From positions 95,776 through 159,775 of the forward strand of contig NZ_QUHR01000007.1 in the NCBI RefSeq assembly GCF_003479605.1: a DNA stretch of 64,000 bases. Direction: 5' to 3'. A program made the translations under genes and the position numbers. Of the stretch, positions 44,369 through 54,387 are shown piece by piece; the stretch's first letter is position 1, and the number at the start of each line of letters is the position of its first letter. The DNA is from Roseburia sp. AF12-17LB (lineage in GTDB: Bacteria > Bacillota > Clostridia > Lachnospirales > Lachnospiraceae). Below the pieces are notes generated by a model. It saw nothing but the letters and a program-made list of their open reading frames with translations, did no database searches and had not been told where the DNA came from.

Positions 44369-44624
44369 TAAAAAAATGTTAGATTTCCAGACAATCGCTG
44401 TTAATTTTGATGGCACTCTCTGCTACAGCAAATGGCCGGAGCTTGGTCAGCCAAACCAGGCACTGATCGAATATCTCCAGGAATGGAAACGCAATGGCAA
44501 CAAACTCATTCTCTGGACCTGCCGCGCCGGTGAAGCTCTGTCGAATGCTGTCGAATGGTGCCGGGAACAGAATCTTGAATTTGATGCAGTTAATGACAAT
44601 CTTCCGGAAAACGCAAAGGCATAG
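44361..44624 (+). CDS. HAD-like protein with Asn for the nucleophile Asp
   Basis: An 87-residue protein. The first HAD motif reads AVNFDGTLC, where the first Asp, the phosphorylated one, is Asn. LILWTCRAGEAL corresponds to motif II. It is shorter than relatives of about 130-150 residues and stops after NLPENAKA. It may be inactive. AAAGGAG precedes its ATG. Small HAD proteins of this kind are found in phages and conjugative elements. Confidence 0.65.
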   Translation: MNNKKMLDFQTIAVNFDGTLCYSKWPELGQPNQALIEYLQEWKRNGNKLILWTCRAGEALSNAVEWCREQNLEFDAVNDNLPENAKA

Positions 44625-44655
44625 AACCCGTAATGGGGCTATGCCTTTGTGCTTA
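44610..44655 (+). terminator. Hairpin at the end of the HAD-like gene
   Basis: CAAAGGCATAG and CTATGCCTTTG form a perfect 11-bp stem that includes the stop codon. The tail is only weakly T-rich. Confidence 0.5.
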
Positions 44656-44727
44656 TTCTAGCATTCATTTTTAGTTAGTGCGGGTTATTTACCTAATACA
44701 GTTCTTCTCATAATAAAAATCTGTTAG

Positions 44728-46146
44728 TTAAACTTTTTCAAATTTTGCTACTTCATCCGATAAATCTTCCGAAAGGTTCTTATTTTCGTCCGCCTGCACT
44801 GTAATTGCTGAAATTGCTGTTACAAGTTGTGATATCTCTTGTGCTACGTTTGTAACACCTTTTGCAGATTCTTCAATCGCTATAGAAATGTTATTGATAC
44901 CTTCATTCATATCATTCATTGTACCTAAGCTATCTTTTGACTTAACTGCAAACTCGTTAAATGTATTACTTGCCTGATCAGAATCAGCATCATAATTTCC
45001 AATAATTTTTACAAAGTTGTCATAATCAAGTGCTACCTTTTCATCTACAAAACGAATCATTTCCGTTGCATTTCCAGACAGATTGTTTACTGCCTCAATA
45101 ACTTTTCCACTGATTTCCTGAATATTGTTTGCTGTCTCACGTGAACTATCTGCAAGCTGTCTGATTTCATCTGCAACAACGGCAAAGCCCCTGCCTGCTT
45201 CCCCTGCTCTTGCTGCTTCAATCGATGCATTAAGTGCTAAAAGATTTGTCTGTGCTGCGATATTTAAGATATTTTCTGTAAGTTTTGCAATTTCATTTAC
45301 AGACTTAGATGCTTCTACTGCCTCTGCGACATCCTTTTGAATGCCATCAAATGTTTCTACTGTTTTTTCTTTTGATGCAATCGCTTCTTTATAGCTATTT
45401 TCTGCAGTAAGCTTCACTTCATGCATCTTCATTGCAGAGTTCTTAGCATCCTCATTCATGCCTTCCATTTTCTTTAGCAGATTATTACATCCTTGGGCTA
45501 AATCATATAGAGAAGCAGATACCTCTTCCATGGATGCTGCAAGTTCTTCCGATGTTGCACTCACATTGGATGCACTCATATTTGAAGATTCCGCCTCATT
45601 TTGTACAAGATAGGAAGATTTTTTCATATCTTTTGATACACTCTGAATCTTTACCATAAGATTTTGTAATGTTTCAATAAAATGGTTGACACCATTTGCA
45701 AGCTGACCAATTTCATCACTGGTTTCATCAAATACTCTTAACGTAAGATTACCCTGTCCTGATTCTATACCTAAAATGATATCATCCAAATCATTCTTTG
45801 CTCTTTTTGCTGGACGAACAATGGACTTATTAATAACAATCGAAAGAAGTACGATTACAATAATATCAGCTACCACAAGTGCAAGATCAAAAATGATGCT
45901 TCCATTTATTCTGTAGTTGATATGTCTGATGGCTTCTGCCACTTCTCCTTTTGCTGTTTCAAAAACCGCGGTATCATTATTTTCCACTGCTTCTTCATAT
46001 TGTTCAAACTGTTCTATAAGCACATTATTCTTTCCTCGAATAGCTTGTAATGCCATTAAATTCAAGACTGTAATCAAAACTGCAAAAAAGCCTACAGACA
46101 CTAACATTGTTACTAACTTTTTTCCCAAGTTCTTTCTCTTTTTCAT
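44728..46146 (-). CDS. Methyl-accepting chemotaxis protein, short sensor
   Basis: A 472-residue chemoreceptor. Two membrane segments (about 10-32 and 78-102) are separated by only about 45 residues, so the external part is tiny; such receptors often sense internal or membrane-borne signals. HAMP and the signalling domain follow, with [20 protein letters not shown]. The ATG at 46146 was chosen because MKKRKN begins the membrane-anchor pattern; an upstream start is possible. Confidence 0.92.
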   Translation of the reverse strand: MKKRKNLGKKLVTMLVSVGFFAVLITVLNLMALQAIRGKNNVLIEQFEQYEEAVENNDTAVFETAKGEVAEAIRHINYRINGSIIFDLALVVADIIVIVLLSIVINKSIVRPAKRAKNDLDDIILGIESGQGNLTLRVFDETSDEIGQLANGVNHFIETLQNLMVKIQSVSKDMKKSSYLVQNEAESSNMSASNVSATSEELAASMEEVSASLYDLAQGCNNLLKKMEGMNEDAKNSAMKMHEVKLTAENSYKEAIASKEKTVETFDGIQKDVAEAVEASKSVNEIAKLTENILNIAAQTNLLALNASIEAARAGEAGRGFAVVADEIRQLADSSRETANNIQEISGKVIEAVNNLSGNATEMIRFVDEKVALDYDNFVKIIGNYDADSDQASNTFNEFAVKSKDSLGTMNDMNEGINNISIAIEESAKGVTNVAQEISQLVTAISAITVQADENKNLSEDLSDEVAKFEKV

Positions 46147-46232
46147 GTTTATTTTTCTTCTTTCTGCGAAAGGCACCAATGCGTTATGTTTTGGAATTTT
46201 CTAGCATCATTCTACCCCACCCCACAAAATTT

Positions 46233-46915
46233 TGTCAATGCTTTATTCTCTTGATAGAAAATTTTAATCTTTACTCTGATGAGGATGGCGTGAAACACAT
46301 CCGTATCAAAGCCAGACCTAATAAATGGCATGAGAATGACTGCCCTTTCTGTCACAAGTCATGTCCTGTTTATGACAAACATTCCAGCAGACCAACCACT
46401 TGGAGGGGGCTGGGAAACTGTAGGCCGCTGTGTCAATCGTGCTCTTCATGATTTAGAACCGGAGCGCTCAAGAAGACTTGATGGTCTGGTTAATATCGGC
46501 ATTGACGAAACCAGTTACAAAAAGGGGCACAAGTACATTACAGTAATTGTTAATCACGATACCAACACAGTGGTATGGGCATCGGAAGGCCATGGAGTTT
46601 TATAAACAGCTTACTCCAGAGCAGCTATCCAGCATCAAGGTTGTTACAGGTGATGGTGCCAAATGGATCACCGAGTGTGTAAATGAATACACTCCTGACT
46701 GCGCCCGTTGTGTTGATTCCTTTCACGTAATCGAGTGGGCTATGACAGTTCTCGATGAAGTCAGAAAAGATATCTGGCATGATGCCTACAGCGAATATAA
46801 GCAGGTCAAAAAAGATAATCCATGTGGCAAGGGTCGTCCTAAAAAGGATGATCCTGAACTTGCTATTGTGAAAGCAGCTAAAGCTAAAGCAGATGAGATA
46901 AAAGGCTCTGCATAC
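46233..46915 (+). pseudogene. Decayed ISL3-family transposase
   Basis: Three frames are needed. The first has the zinc-finger part (KARPNKWHENDCPFCHKSCP), then about 70 codons are missing, then GRCVNRALHDLEPERSRRLDG and IGIDETSYKKGHKYITV with the first Asp of the DDE triad, then a frameshift before VVTGDGAKWITECV, CVDSFHVIEWA and a Lys-rich stretch. The C-terminal part is lost. No terminal inverted repeats are seen. Confidence 0.85.
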
Positions 46916-46924
46916 ATGATAAAG

Positions 46925-47106
46925 GTTCTCTGTTTCCTTTTTGATACCAAATATCATATGCATTATATAATATCTTTCTAAACTCTTCCATGTTTCTATT
47001 ATTGATAGTATTAAAATCTCCTATGAGAATATACTCTTCGTTAGAATGTTTCTGTAAAAATGAATACAATTCATTCCAAAATTGTTCATCATATTTGGGT
47101 GGAATT
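46925..47106 (-). pseudogene. Fragment of an endonuclease/exonuclease/phosphatase-family protein
   Basis: A frame of about 60 codons reads YDEQFWNELYSFLQKHSNEEYILIGDFNT type sequence, where GDFN is the EEP metal-binding motif. Both ends of the gene are missing. It abuts the 3' end of the transposase remnant. Confidence 0.55.
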
Positions 47107-47125
47107 GGTTATCTAATTAACTACA

Positions 47126-48940
47126 TTATTTTCTATCTAAAATATCCATAAATTCGTCACCTGTAATTGTTTCCTTCTCATACAGGTACATAGCCAGTTC
47201 GTCCAGTTTTTCCCTGTTTTCAGCAAGGATTTTTCTTGCTTTTTCATGCTCTGCTTTTACGAGCTGCACGACTTTTTCATCAATTTCCTTCTGGGTATCT
47301 GCGGAACAGGAAAGAGACGTATCTCCGCCAAGATACTGGTTGGTCACGTTTTCCATTGCCACCATGTCGAATTCATCTGTCATGCCGTAGCGGGTGATCA
47401 TCGCTCTTGCAATTTTTGTTGCCTGTTCGATATCATTGGAGGCTCCGGTCGTGATCTCACCAAATACGATCTCCTCTGCCGCACGTCCGCCTGTAAATGT
47501 AGCAATCTTATTCTCAAGTTCTTTTTTCGTCATCAGATATTTATCACCCTGCTCAACCTGCATAGTGTAGCCGAGTGCACCTGAGGTACGCGGGATGATC
47601 GTAATCTTCTGGACCGGTGCTGAATGACTCTGTAATGCAGCTACCAGAGCGTGTCCTATCTCATGATATGCAACAACCTTCTTCTCCTGATCTGAAAGAA
47701 CCGCATTCTTCTTCTGATATCCTGCAATAACCACTTCTATACTTTCTTCGAGATCAGATTCATTTACAACGGTCCTTCCACTACGGACAGCACGTAATGC
47801 TGCTTCATTTATAATATTGGCAAGCTCCGCACCGGATGCACCGGATGCCATACGTGCAATCGTATGCAGGTCAACATCATCAGATGCTTTTATCTTCTTT
47901 GCATGAACCTTTAAAATTGCTTCACGGCCTGCAAGATCCGGCAGTTCAACCGGCACACGCCTGTCAAAACGTCCCGGACGTGTAAGTGCCGGATCTAACG
48001 ACTCCGGACGGTTCGTTGCAGCAAGAATGATGACACCATTATTTCCTTCAAATCCGTCCATCTCTGTAAGAAGCTGGTTTAAGGTCTGCTCCCTCTCATC
48101 ATTTCCGCCCATTTGTCCGTCACGCTTTTTACCAATGGCATCAATTTCATCAATAAACACGATACATGGTGCCTTTTCCTTTGCCTGTCCGAAAAGATCT
48201 CGAACTTTGGAAGCTCCCATACCGACAAACATCTCAACAAATTCTGATCCGGACATTGAGAAAAATGGTACATTTGATTCACCTGCAACTGCTTTTGCAA
48301 GCATTGTTTTGCCGGTTCCCGGAGGTCCTACAAGAAGGACACCTTTTGGCATAGACGCACCTACATCGGTATACTTCTTCGGATTGTGAAGATAATCAAC
48401 GATCTCTGAAAGGTTTTCTTTCGCCTCATCTTCTCCTGCAACATCTGAAAAACGGATTCCCTCACTGGATTGCACATAAATCTTCGCATTGCTTTTTCCC
48501 ATTCCAAAAGCCATCGAATTTTTTCCTCCGGCATGCTCCATCAGTTTCTTCGCCATATAATTTCCCAGTGCGATAAAAAGGATCAATGGCAAAAACCCGG
48601 TCAGCAGGAAGCTGATGATTGGTGACATCTGCTTATCGATATCTTTTGCGAATACTGCTCCACATTCATATAGCCTGTCCGTCAGGTTCGGATCGTTCAT
48701 CAGACCTGTTTTATAAATATTTTTTTGATCTTTATCTGTAAAGATGATCTGATTGTCCTTAACTTCTACTTCACCGATATTCTTCTTCTCGATCATGCTC
48801 ATAAAAGTTCCATAATCCGTTTCCTTTACCTGATGCTCCATAAGGATTGGTGTGACAACCAGATTAAATACGATCAGCACTATTAACACAATCCCATAAT
48901 AATATGCCAGTGGTTTTTTCGGTGTTTTAACTTCTTTCAT
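47126..48940 (-). CDS. ftsH: ATP-dependent zinc metalloprotease FtsH
   Basis: A 604-residue membrane AAA+ protease. Two membrane segments (about 12-32 and 105-128) flank a small external domain; [14 protein letters not shown] (Walker A), [15 protein letters not shown] (Walker B), the [11 protein letters not shown] and the zinc site HEIGHALVA are all present. AGGAGG precedes the ATG by seven bases. Its place within the accessory region, away from tilS-hpt, suggests a second copy in addition to the housekeeping one; this cannot be checked here. It follows a bile-salt-hydrolase remnant. Confidence 0.93.
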   Translation of the reverse strand: MKEVKTPKKPLAYYYGIVLIVLIVFNLVVTPILMEHQVKETDYGTFMSMIEKKNIGEVEVKDNQIIFTDKDQKNIYKTGLMNDPNLTDRLYECGAVFAKDIDKQMSPIISFLLTGFLPLILFIALGNYMAKKLMEHAGGKNSMAFGMGKSNAKIYVQSSEGIRFSDVAGEDEAKENLSEIVDYLHNPKKYTDVGASMPKGVLLVGPPGTGKTMLAKAVAGESNVPFFSMSGSEFVEMFVGMGASKVRDLFGQAKEKAPCIVFIDEIDAIGKKRDGQMGGNDEREQTLNQLLTEMDGFEGNNGVIILAATNRPESLDPALTRPGRFDRRVPVELPDLAGREAILKVHAKKIKASDDVDLHTIARMASGASGAELANIINEAALRAVRSGRTVVNESDLEESIEVVIAGYQKKNAVLSDQEKKVVAYHEIGHALVAALQSHSAPVQKITIIPRTSGALGYTMQVEQGDKYLMTKKELENKIATFTGGRAAEEIVFGEITTGASNDIEQATKIARAMITRYGMTDEFDMVAMENVTNQYLGGDTSLSCSADTQKEIDEKVVQLVKAEHEKARKILAENREKLDELAMYLYEKETITGDEFMDILDRK

Positions 48941-48990
48941 GGTCTTTCCTCCTGTTGTTCTGCGTTATGCTTTCTCCGTGCATTTTCGTA

Positions 48991-49590
48991 TTATTTATTC
49001 TGCCATCTGACTTCGCCCTTGGACAGAAGCGGATAACAGATCAGCTGATCTGAATCCAGATTTTCGGCATGCATGTCAACCGCTGTGATCTGATGATTAT
49101 CATAAGTCGTATAATAATAAATACCTTTTGCTGTATTACAACAGGACGTGTATATCGTGATCTCATATTTGCCTTCTGTCACCTCACAGCATCCACGTTG
49201 CTGATCTACGGATCCTAAGATATGAAAGAACTGGCTTACACTCTCATCCTCTTCTTCACCGGAGATCGAATTTAATTTTGTAAAGGCAACTTTCACAAAT
49301 CTTGACTGGCTGGAAAGATCTCCAGGTATTCCCATTCCACCCATTCCTCTGCTATATGCATCAAGCTGTAATACTCCTGCAAAAGTACTCTCCGGCTGTT
49401 TTCTGGATACTCCGGCATAATTATTAAGTGCAAACATCTGACCCGGGAATGGTGGATTATTGGTAAGCACTCCTACCGGATTATCATATACATGCAGCCC
49501 ATCCTTCATAGACTCAACAACAATACAGGAGTCTTTGTCTGCAATGATCCAGTGAAGCTGTGCTGTCGGCAGCTGTTCGCTGAATGCTGT
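48991..49590 (-). pseudogene. Bile-salt hydrolase/choloylglycine hydrolase, C-terminal part only
   Basis: About 200 residues match the C-terminal part of the family: LHWIIADKDSCIVVES, YDNPVGVLTNNPPFP, MGGMGIPGDLSSQSRFVK, ILGSVDQQRGCCEV, YTSCCNTAKGIYYYTTYD and ENLDSDQLICYP. The N-terminal 120-130 residues, including the catalytic Cys2, are missing, although the frame continues to 49710 with unrelated residues. The product cannot be a working hydrolase. A second, shorter remnant lies at 56702-56850. Confidence 0.85.
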
Positions 49591-49944
49591 GCCTGTCAGG
49601 TACAATCGAAAATACCCTATCCACCTCCGTCCAAAGAGAAATAGGGATTTCATGTATCGGGTTGCATAAATCTCGTTACCATTATACTGCATTATAAGGC
49701 AGATAAGCAATCTGTCTTTTTGTCATAAAAAACCTTATCTAAATGACATTGAATGATTTATTTTCTATCTAAAATTTTATTAAACCGACTAAAGACTCCA
49801 TAGTTTGTGTGTTTGACTTACTGTTTATATCTATCTTCTCCTAAATATTTTTCTAGTCATTGCAATATAAAATTGCTTATACAGTCTCTCCCTTAAGAGT
49901 CCTGGTATTCTGGATAATATACAGAGCGACCAATATGACCATCA
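49591..49944. other. Intergenic stretch without gene
   Basis: This stretch holds the unrelated upstream part of the hydrolase frame (to 49710) and A/T-rich DNA that I cannot assign to any gene. The junction between the two may be where the FUSC-to-alarmone block was joined to the hydrolase remnant. Confidence 0.5.
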
Positions 49945-50994
49945 TTATAGCGCACTTTCCTTTTTTTTAGACATAAACCAATAAAATATAACACAAAATG
50001 CTAAAGCAAACACAACACCAAAAACATTTTGAATCACTCTAAGACTAACCGCTCCTTTTAATCCATAACTTTCCGCAGCAATTGCGAGAGCGCCAAAGGT
50101 ATTAAATACAGCCTGCCAGCCGTATTGCGCTGAAAATCCTACACCAATTCCACCAAGAATTCCTATATAAGCATAGATGGATGATGGAAGCAGAAAATAT
50201 AATACGGTGAAGCATATAACACCTACAATATTTCCGACAATCCTTTTACGGACTCTGTATTGCATGTCTTCCACAAACGGCAAAATTGCTGACATAGCCG
50301 CAATACCAGCCCACATTGCACGTGGCATATTACAAAGTTCTGCAATACAAAGGACAATCGGTACGCATAAAATCTGACATATCTGCCATTTTGTTCTGGA
50401 AGAAGTGATATCAAATTCTTGTATCAGATCTTTCAGATTTCTTTTATAAGTTCTGTTTTTATGATTTCGATAAAATACGAAGCAGGTAAGTGCTGCACCT
50501 AAAGCCATTCCGACTAATCGCATCTGATAGCTTTTTCCCGTAACATCATAACCATATAGCAGCAGATACCCAAGAACCAATGTAGATTGATTAAACATGA
50601 ATGGATTATGGCATCCGAACAGAATCAACACAGCCAGTGCCGCAATATTTAACAGCATTCCCAATACCGGTGAAAACTGATTTGCTAAATGCGGACATAC
50701 AGTCATAATTACAAAGAACAAAGCCAAAAGCATCGTAGATTGTCCGGTGTGGATCCCCAGATCCGCATTCCGAAATACCATAAGGCATAATAAGACTACT
50801 ACACCTACAATGCTATTCTCATTTCCAAATAAGATACTGAAAATAGTAACAAATAAAAAACAAAATGCCATTGTAACAGCTATCTTCACCAGATATACCC
50901 ACATATGATATAATTTTTCTTTTCGTGTTTCACTCTTTTTCAACAGGTTTTTAGAACCTGCCTGATTTAACTGCAATTCCTGATAAAATGTCAT
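49945..50994 (-). CDS. FUSC-family membrane protein (aromatic acid exporter-like)
   Basis: A 349-residue protein with two blocks of about five membrane segments each (about 30-170 and 205-345) joined by a basic loop. MPRAMWAGIAAMSAILPFVEDMQYRVRKRIVGNIVG-like sequence matches the FUSC domain. Relatives export aromatic acids or other toxic metabolites. It is the last gene of the envelope-stress block and lies 31 bases after the kinase gene. Confidence 0.82.
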   Translation of the reverse strand: MTFYQELQLNQAGSKNLLKKSETRKEKLYHMWVYLVKIAVTMAFCFLFVTIFSILFGNENSIVGVVVLLCLMVFRNADLGIHTGQSTMLLALFFVIMTVCPHLANQFSPVLGMLLNIAALAVLILFGCHNPFMFNQSTLVLGYLLLYGYDVTGKSYQMRLVGMALGAALTCFVFYRNHKNRTYKRNLKDLIQEFDITSSRTKWQICQILCVPIVLCIAELCNMPRAMWAGIAAMSAILPFVEDMQYRVRKRIVGNIVGVICFTVLYFLLPSSIYAYIGILGGIGVGFSAQYGWQAVFNTFGALAIAAESYGLKGAVSLRVIQNVFGVVFALAFCVIFYWFMSKKKESAL

Positions 50995-51025
50995 GTAATT
51001 CCTCCTCTATCTGTTTTTCTTAAAC

Positions 51026-52069
51026 TTATATGGCCTCATCTTTCTGTATTGGAAGCTCTACAACAAATCTGCATCCACCATATTCACGGTTTTCTGCTTT
51101 GATTGTTCCTCCGGCACTATCTACAATCCGTTTTACAAGTGCAAGACCTAGGCCATTTCCTTCTGCTTTATGAGATCCATCTACCTGATAGAACTTGTCA
51201 AATATTCTGGATTTTACATCATCCTCTATTCCCGGTCCTTCATCTTCCAGAATGAACTTAACAGAATCCTGTTCTTGTTTCAGAAACATCGTAATTGTCC
51301 CCTTTGAAGGGCTGAACTTAATCGCATTATCCAAAAGATTTATCCAGATATGCATAAAAAGTCCTTCATTCCCAGTATATTTAACTTCCTCCAATTCTAC
51401 CTGAAAACCAATTTCTTTTTCTGTCCATTTTGTTTCCAATGAAAGAAATGCCTGGCGGATCTGTTCATCCAGACGATATTCTGTTTTTTTCATTGGTATA
51501 TTCTGATTCTCTAACTTGGATAACAGCAAAATATTACCAACCAATCCGGAAAGTCTTTGGGTGTTAAATAAGATTTTTTCTACATATTCCTCTTGATCCG
51601 GAGACAGTTCTTCTCCCTGAAGCAGCATTGTATATCCTTCAATGGCATTAATCGGGGTCTTAAACTCATGAGAAACATTAGATACAAAATCCATCTGCAG
51701 CATCTCTGTTGCACGAAGTTCTTTTGTCATAACGTTAAAACTTTGATAAGATTCTCCAACTTCTGCTATACGGCTGTTCGTTTCCAAATGCTGTTCAAAA
51801 TCTCCCCGAGAAACTTCCTTCATTGCTTTACTAAGTCTGGTAATTGGTTCCAGTAACTTTGCATTGATAAAAGAAGTGATCAGCCCTGCAATCAATGTAT
51901 TGAAAATCAAAAGCCAGCCAAGCACAGGTATGCTGTCCGGCAGATTAAAAAAATGATTCAAAAAAGCAAATAATAAAGCAGATATGACTGTTGAAAATAC
52001 AAGTGCCAGCCAGATTGCACCAGTCAGACAGGATCGGATCCGCAATCCTTTTTCTTTCTTTTGTTTCAT
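51026..52069 (-). CDS. HAMP-containing sensor histidine kinase
   Basis: A 347-residue kinase. Two membrane segments (about 15-36 and 45-66) with almost no external loop point to sensing within the membrane. HAMP (about 68-118), HisKA with FVSNVSHEFKTPINAIEGY (His about 134), and HATPase with NLLDNAIKFSP, DEGPGI and GNGLGLALVK follow. The stop and start of the neighbouring regulator overlap by one base. Short-loop kinases of this kind (BceS/LiaS-like) sense antimicrobial peptides or envelope damage. Confidence 0.92.
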   Translation of the reverse strand: MKQKKEKGLRIRSCLTGAIWLALVFSTVISALLFAFLNHFFNLPDSIPVLGWLLIFNTLIAGLITSFINAKLLEPITRLSKAMKEVSRGDFEQHLETNSRIAEVGESYQSFNVMTKELRATEMLQMDFVSNVSHEFKTPINAIEGYTMLLQGEELSPDQEEYVEKILFNTQRLSGLVGNILLLSKLENQNIPMKKTEYRLDEQIRQAFLSLETKWTEKEIGFQVELEEVKYTGNEGLFMHIWINLLDNAIKFSPSKGTITMFLKQEQDSVKFILEDEGPGIEDDVKSRIFDKFYQVDGSHKAEGNGLGLALVKRIVDSAGGTIKAENREYGGCRFVVELPIQKDEAI

Positions 52070-52740
52070 TATTTTTTCACCACCTTGTATCCAATTCCAC
52101 GCATTGTTACGATTTCAAAATCAGGGTTATCTTTAAAACGCTCTCTGATTCTTCCTATATGTACCTCTATCGTATGTGGGTCTGCCTCCGTCTCGTATCC
52201 CCATACTTCATCCATCAACTGTTGTTTTGTAAATGTTCTGCCTGGCGAAGCTGCAAGCTTATATAAAAGCAGGAATTCTTTTTTAGGCAAAACAAGACTT
52301 TCCTTATCAGTTGTAACCGTCATTGCATCATAATCAAACTCTGTTGAACCGATCACAATTTTGTGTTCATTCAGTATCTGTGCACGGCGAAGCAGTGCTC
52401 CGACTCTTAAAACCATTTCATTCACATTTACCGGTTTTACCATATAATCGTCACTTCCCGAAAGAAATCCCTGGCGCATATCATCAAAGGAACCTTTCGC
52501 AGTGATCATAAGTACCGGTATCTGATATCCTGCTGAACGAAGTTCTGACACCAGTTCATAACCATCCATAACCGGCATCATAATATCAGAAATGATCAGA
52601 TCAATATATTCCTTATCCAATATTTCTAATGCCTGTGCTCCATCCGATGCACTTTTGACTTGATATCCATTCTTCTCAAGCACTTTTTGGAATAGCTGGC
52701 TTAATTCTTTATCATCTTCTACAATCAATATTTGAAACAC
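52069..52740 (-). CDS. OmpR-type response regulator
   Basis: A 223-residue regulator. The receiver has VEDD and the phosphoacceptor Asp in DLIISDIMMPVMDG (about 52), and the winged helix (about 125-223) has VLPKKEFLLLYKLA and TIEVHIGRIRERF. The GTG at 52740 is chosen because AGGAGG lies five bases before; the frame upstream overlaps the PLD gene. Partner of the kinase that follows. Probably controls the block it belongs to. Confidence 0.92.
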   Translation of the reverse strand: MFQILIVEDDKELSQLFQKVLEKNGYQVKSASDGAQALEILDKEYIDLIISDIMMPVMDGYELVSELRSAGYQIPVLMITAKGSFDDMRQGFLSGSDDYMVKPVNVNEMVLRVGALLRRAQILNEHKIVIGSTEFDYDAMTVTTDKESLVLPKKEFLLLYKLAASPGRTFTKQQLMDEVWGYETEADPHTIEVHIGRIRERFKDNPDFEIVTMRGIGYKVVKK

Positions 52741-52757
52741 GTTTTCCTTCCTCCTTA

Positions 52758-54191
52758 TTAAAACAGATACCTTGCCCATCCAAGCAGATGCTGTACTAAA
52801 AATATTTTTCTCTGACGTTTCTTTGTTAATTCGATTGGCTCTACATGATATGGATCATTATAAGTTCCGCCTTCTAATATCTGACGGGACACTTTTTCAT
52901 ATTCCATCATGCCCTCTTCCAACTGTTTATTAATATCTTTACTGCGTATTACAAGCATCAGTTCCGTATCCAGATATGTACTTCTCATGTCCATATTAAA
53001 GGAACCGATTACAGACAGATCATCGTCAATCAGAATACTTTTTCCGTGGTATGAATAGCCGCCTTCATACTCCCAGATATCAATTCCTGTATTTAAAATT
53101 CTGTTTCTGTTTCTCGCATAATCAGCAGAACCAAACGGATTTCCATTGTTGGCAACCGAATTGGTCATGATAGAAAATTCCGGAACTCTCTCCGCAATCT
53201 CTTTCCATGTATTATACATCATATCATTGCAGATAATATATGGTGTATGAATTTTCACGCGCTCTTTTGCATTTTTCATTAGTTCTCCCAACTGATACCA
53301 CACTACTGGTTCTTTGGGACCTGTGTGGATAGGATTTGACACTAATGCAATCTTTTCTGTCTCAAAAGTTTCGTCCGTGTAATCGGTATCGCAGATTCTT
53401 TCCTTATTCTCTTCAAAATATTTCTGATAGCCGTTCTGCAGCTCTAAAACTGCGTTCTTTACAGATTTTCTATTTGCCAGTTTTTTATTGTTATGAAAAT
53501 AACCACTGTCTTCCTGATTCCATATGGTTTCAAAATACTCTGACAACTGGTTAACTGAATTTTCTTTCTCAGGTTCATCGCAAACCACTAACACGTCTCT
53601 GTCATAGTTCTTATGTCCCGGAAAATCACCCAGGAAATAATTGTATGTATTTCTTCCCCCAAGAATATATCTCTTTCCATCTGCAATCAAATATTTATCA
53701 TGCATTCTACCCATCATTTTCCACGGTTTCAACGGATTGGCCTTATTATATAGTTTAATTTCAACATTCTCATGGGAAGATAATCCATAGAAATACGGAT
53801 TTCCTTCCATATCAATCCAGCTCTCCATTCCATCTACTAACAGACGAATATGTACACCTCTGTCTGCCGCATCATGCAGTGCTCCTAAAATCAATTTTCC
53901 ACTTTCATCGGATTGAAATGCAAAAGTAGAAAGAATAATTTCCTTTTTTGCATTCTTGATCAAACGCACTCTTTGTAAAAGCGCTTCTGGATTCTTTTCT
54001 ATGATTACTGCCCGTTCTGTATTTTCACTGCATTCGTTCCATGACCCATTTTTTGTTTCTTTTTTGGTTGTATTGGACACTTCCGGCTGCTTTTTATATG
54101 CAACGCAGATTCCGAGCAATTCATAAAAAGCCACACATAAAAAAATTGTCAGTATAACAAGAAGGATTTTACATATTTTATGCTTTTTCAT
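52758..54191 (-). CDS. Phospholipase D family protein (cardiolipin synthase-like)
   Basis: A 477-residue membrane-anchored protein. One N-terminal segment (about 10-32) is followed by two PLD domains with HKD motifs, MHDKYLIAD (about 164) and YHGKSILID (about 394), each with the following GG(R/S)N/F context. It may make cardiolipin or hydrolyse phospholipids. It lies 17 bases before the regulator gene. Confidence 0.88.
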   Translation of the reverse strand: MKKHKICKILLVILTIFLCVAFYELLGICVAYKKQPEVSNTTKKETKNGSWNECSENTERAVIIEKNPEALLQRVRLIKNAKKEIILSTFAFQSDESGKLILGALHDAADRGVHIRLLVDGMESWIDMEGNPYFYGLSSHENVEIKLYNKANPLKPWKMMGRMHDKYLIADGKRYILGGRNTYNYFLGDFPGHKNYDRDVLVVCDEPEKENSVNQLSEYFETIWNQEDSGYFHNNKKLANRKSVKNAVLELQNGYQKYFEENKERICDTDYTDETFETEKIALVSNPIHTGPKEPVVWYQLGELMKNAKERVKIHTPYIICNDMMYNTWKEIAERVPEFSIMTNSVANNGNPFGSADYARNRNRILNTGIDIWEYEGGYSYHGKSILIDDDLSVIGSFNMDMRSTYLDTELMLVIRSKDINKQLEEGMMEYEKVSRQILEGGTYNDPYHVEPIELTKKRQRKIFLVQHLLGWARYLF

Positions 54192-54320
54192 TGTACATCA
54201 CCTGATTCCTTTTTTTCATACTTATACAATACAAAGTCAATCTCAATTTAACCTCAACAAGGTTTGTTTTTTTCATCCATGCAAAATCTTCTTTGTACAA
54301 CAGACTGTTAGATATAACAA

Positions 54321-54377
54321 AAACGACCTTTCAAAAACAGTTAACTTCTAAATCAACTGTTTTTTGAAAGGTCGTTT
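54321..54377 (-). terminator. Terminator after cls
   Basis: Arms AAACGACCTTTCAAAAACAGTT (54321-54342) and its complement at 54355-54377 pair over about 21 bases with one bulge. A T-rich run follows on the minus strand. Read-through to the PLD gene is still possible. The remaining 130 bases to the PLD gene start hold no further feature that I can support. Confidence 0.75.
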
Positions 54378-54387
54378 CATCAGATTC

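Noticed and set aside
49591..49710. N-terminal extension of the bile-salt hydrolase frame
   Set aside because: These 40 codons show no match to the family and would not supply the catalytic Cys2; they look like DNA joined to the remnant.
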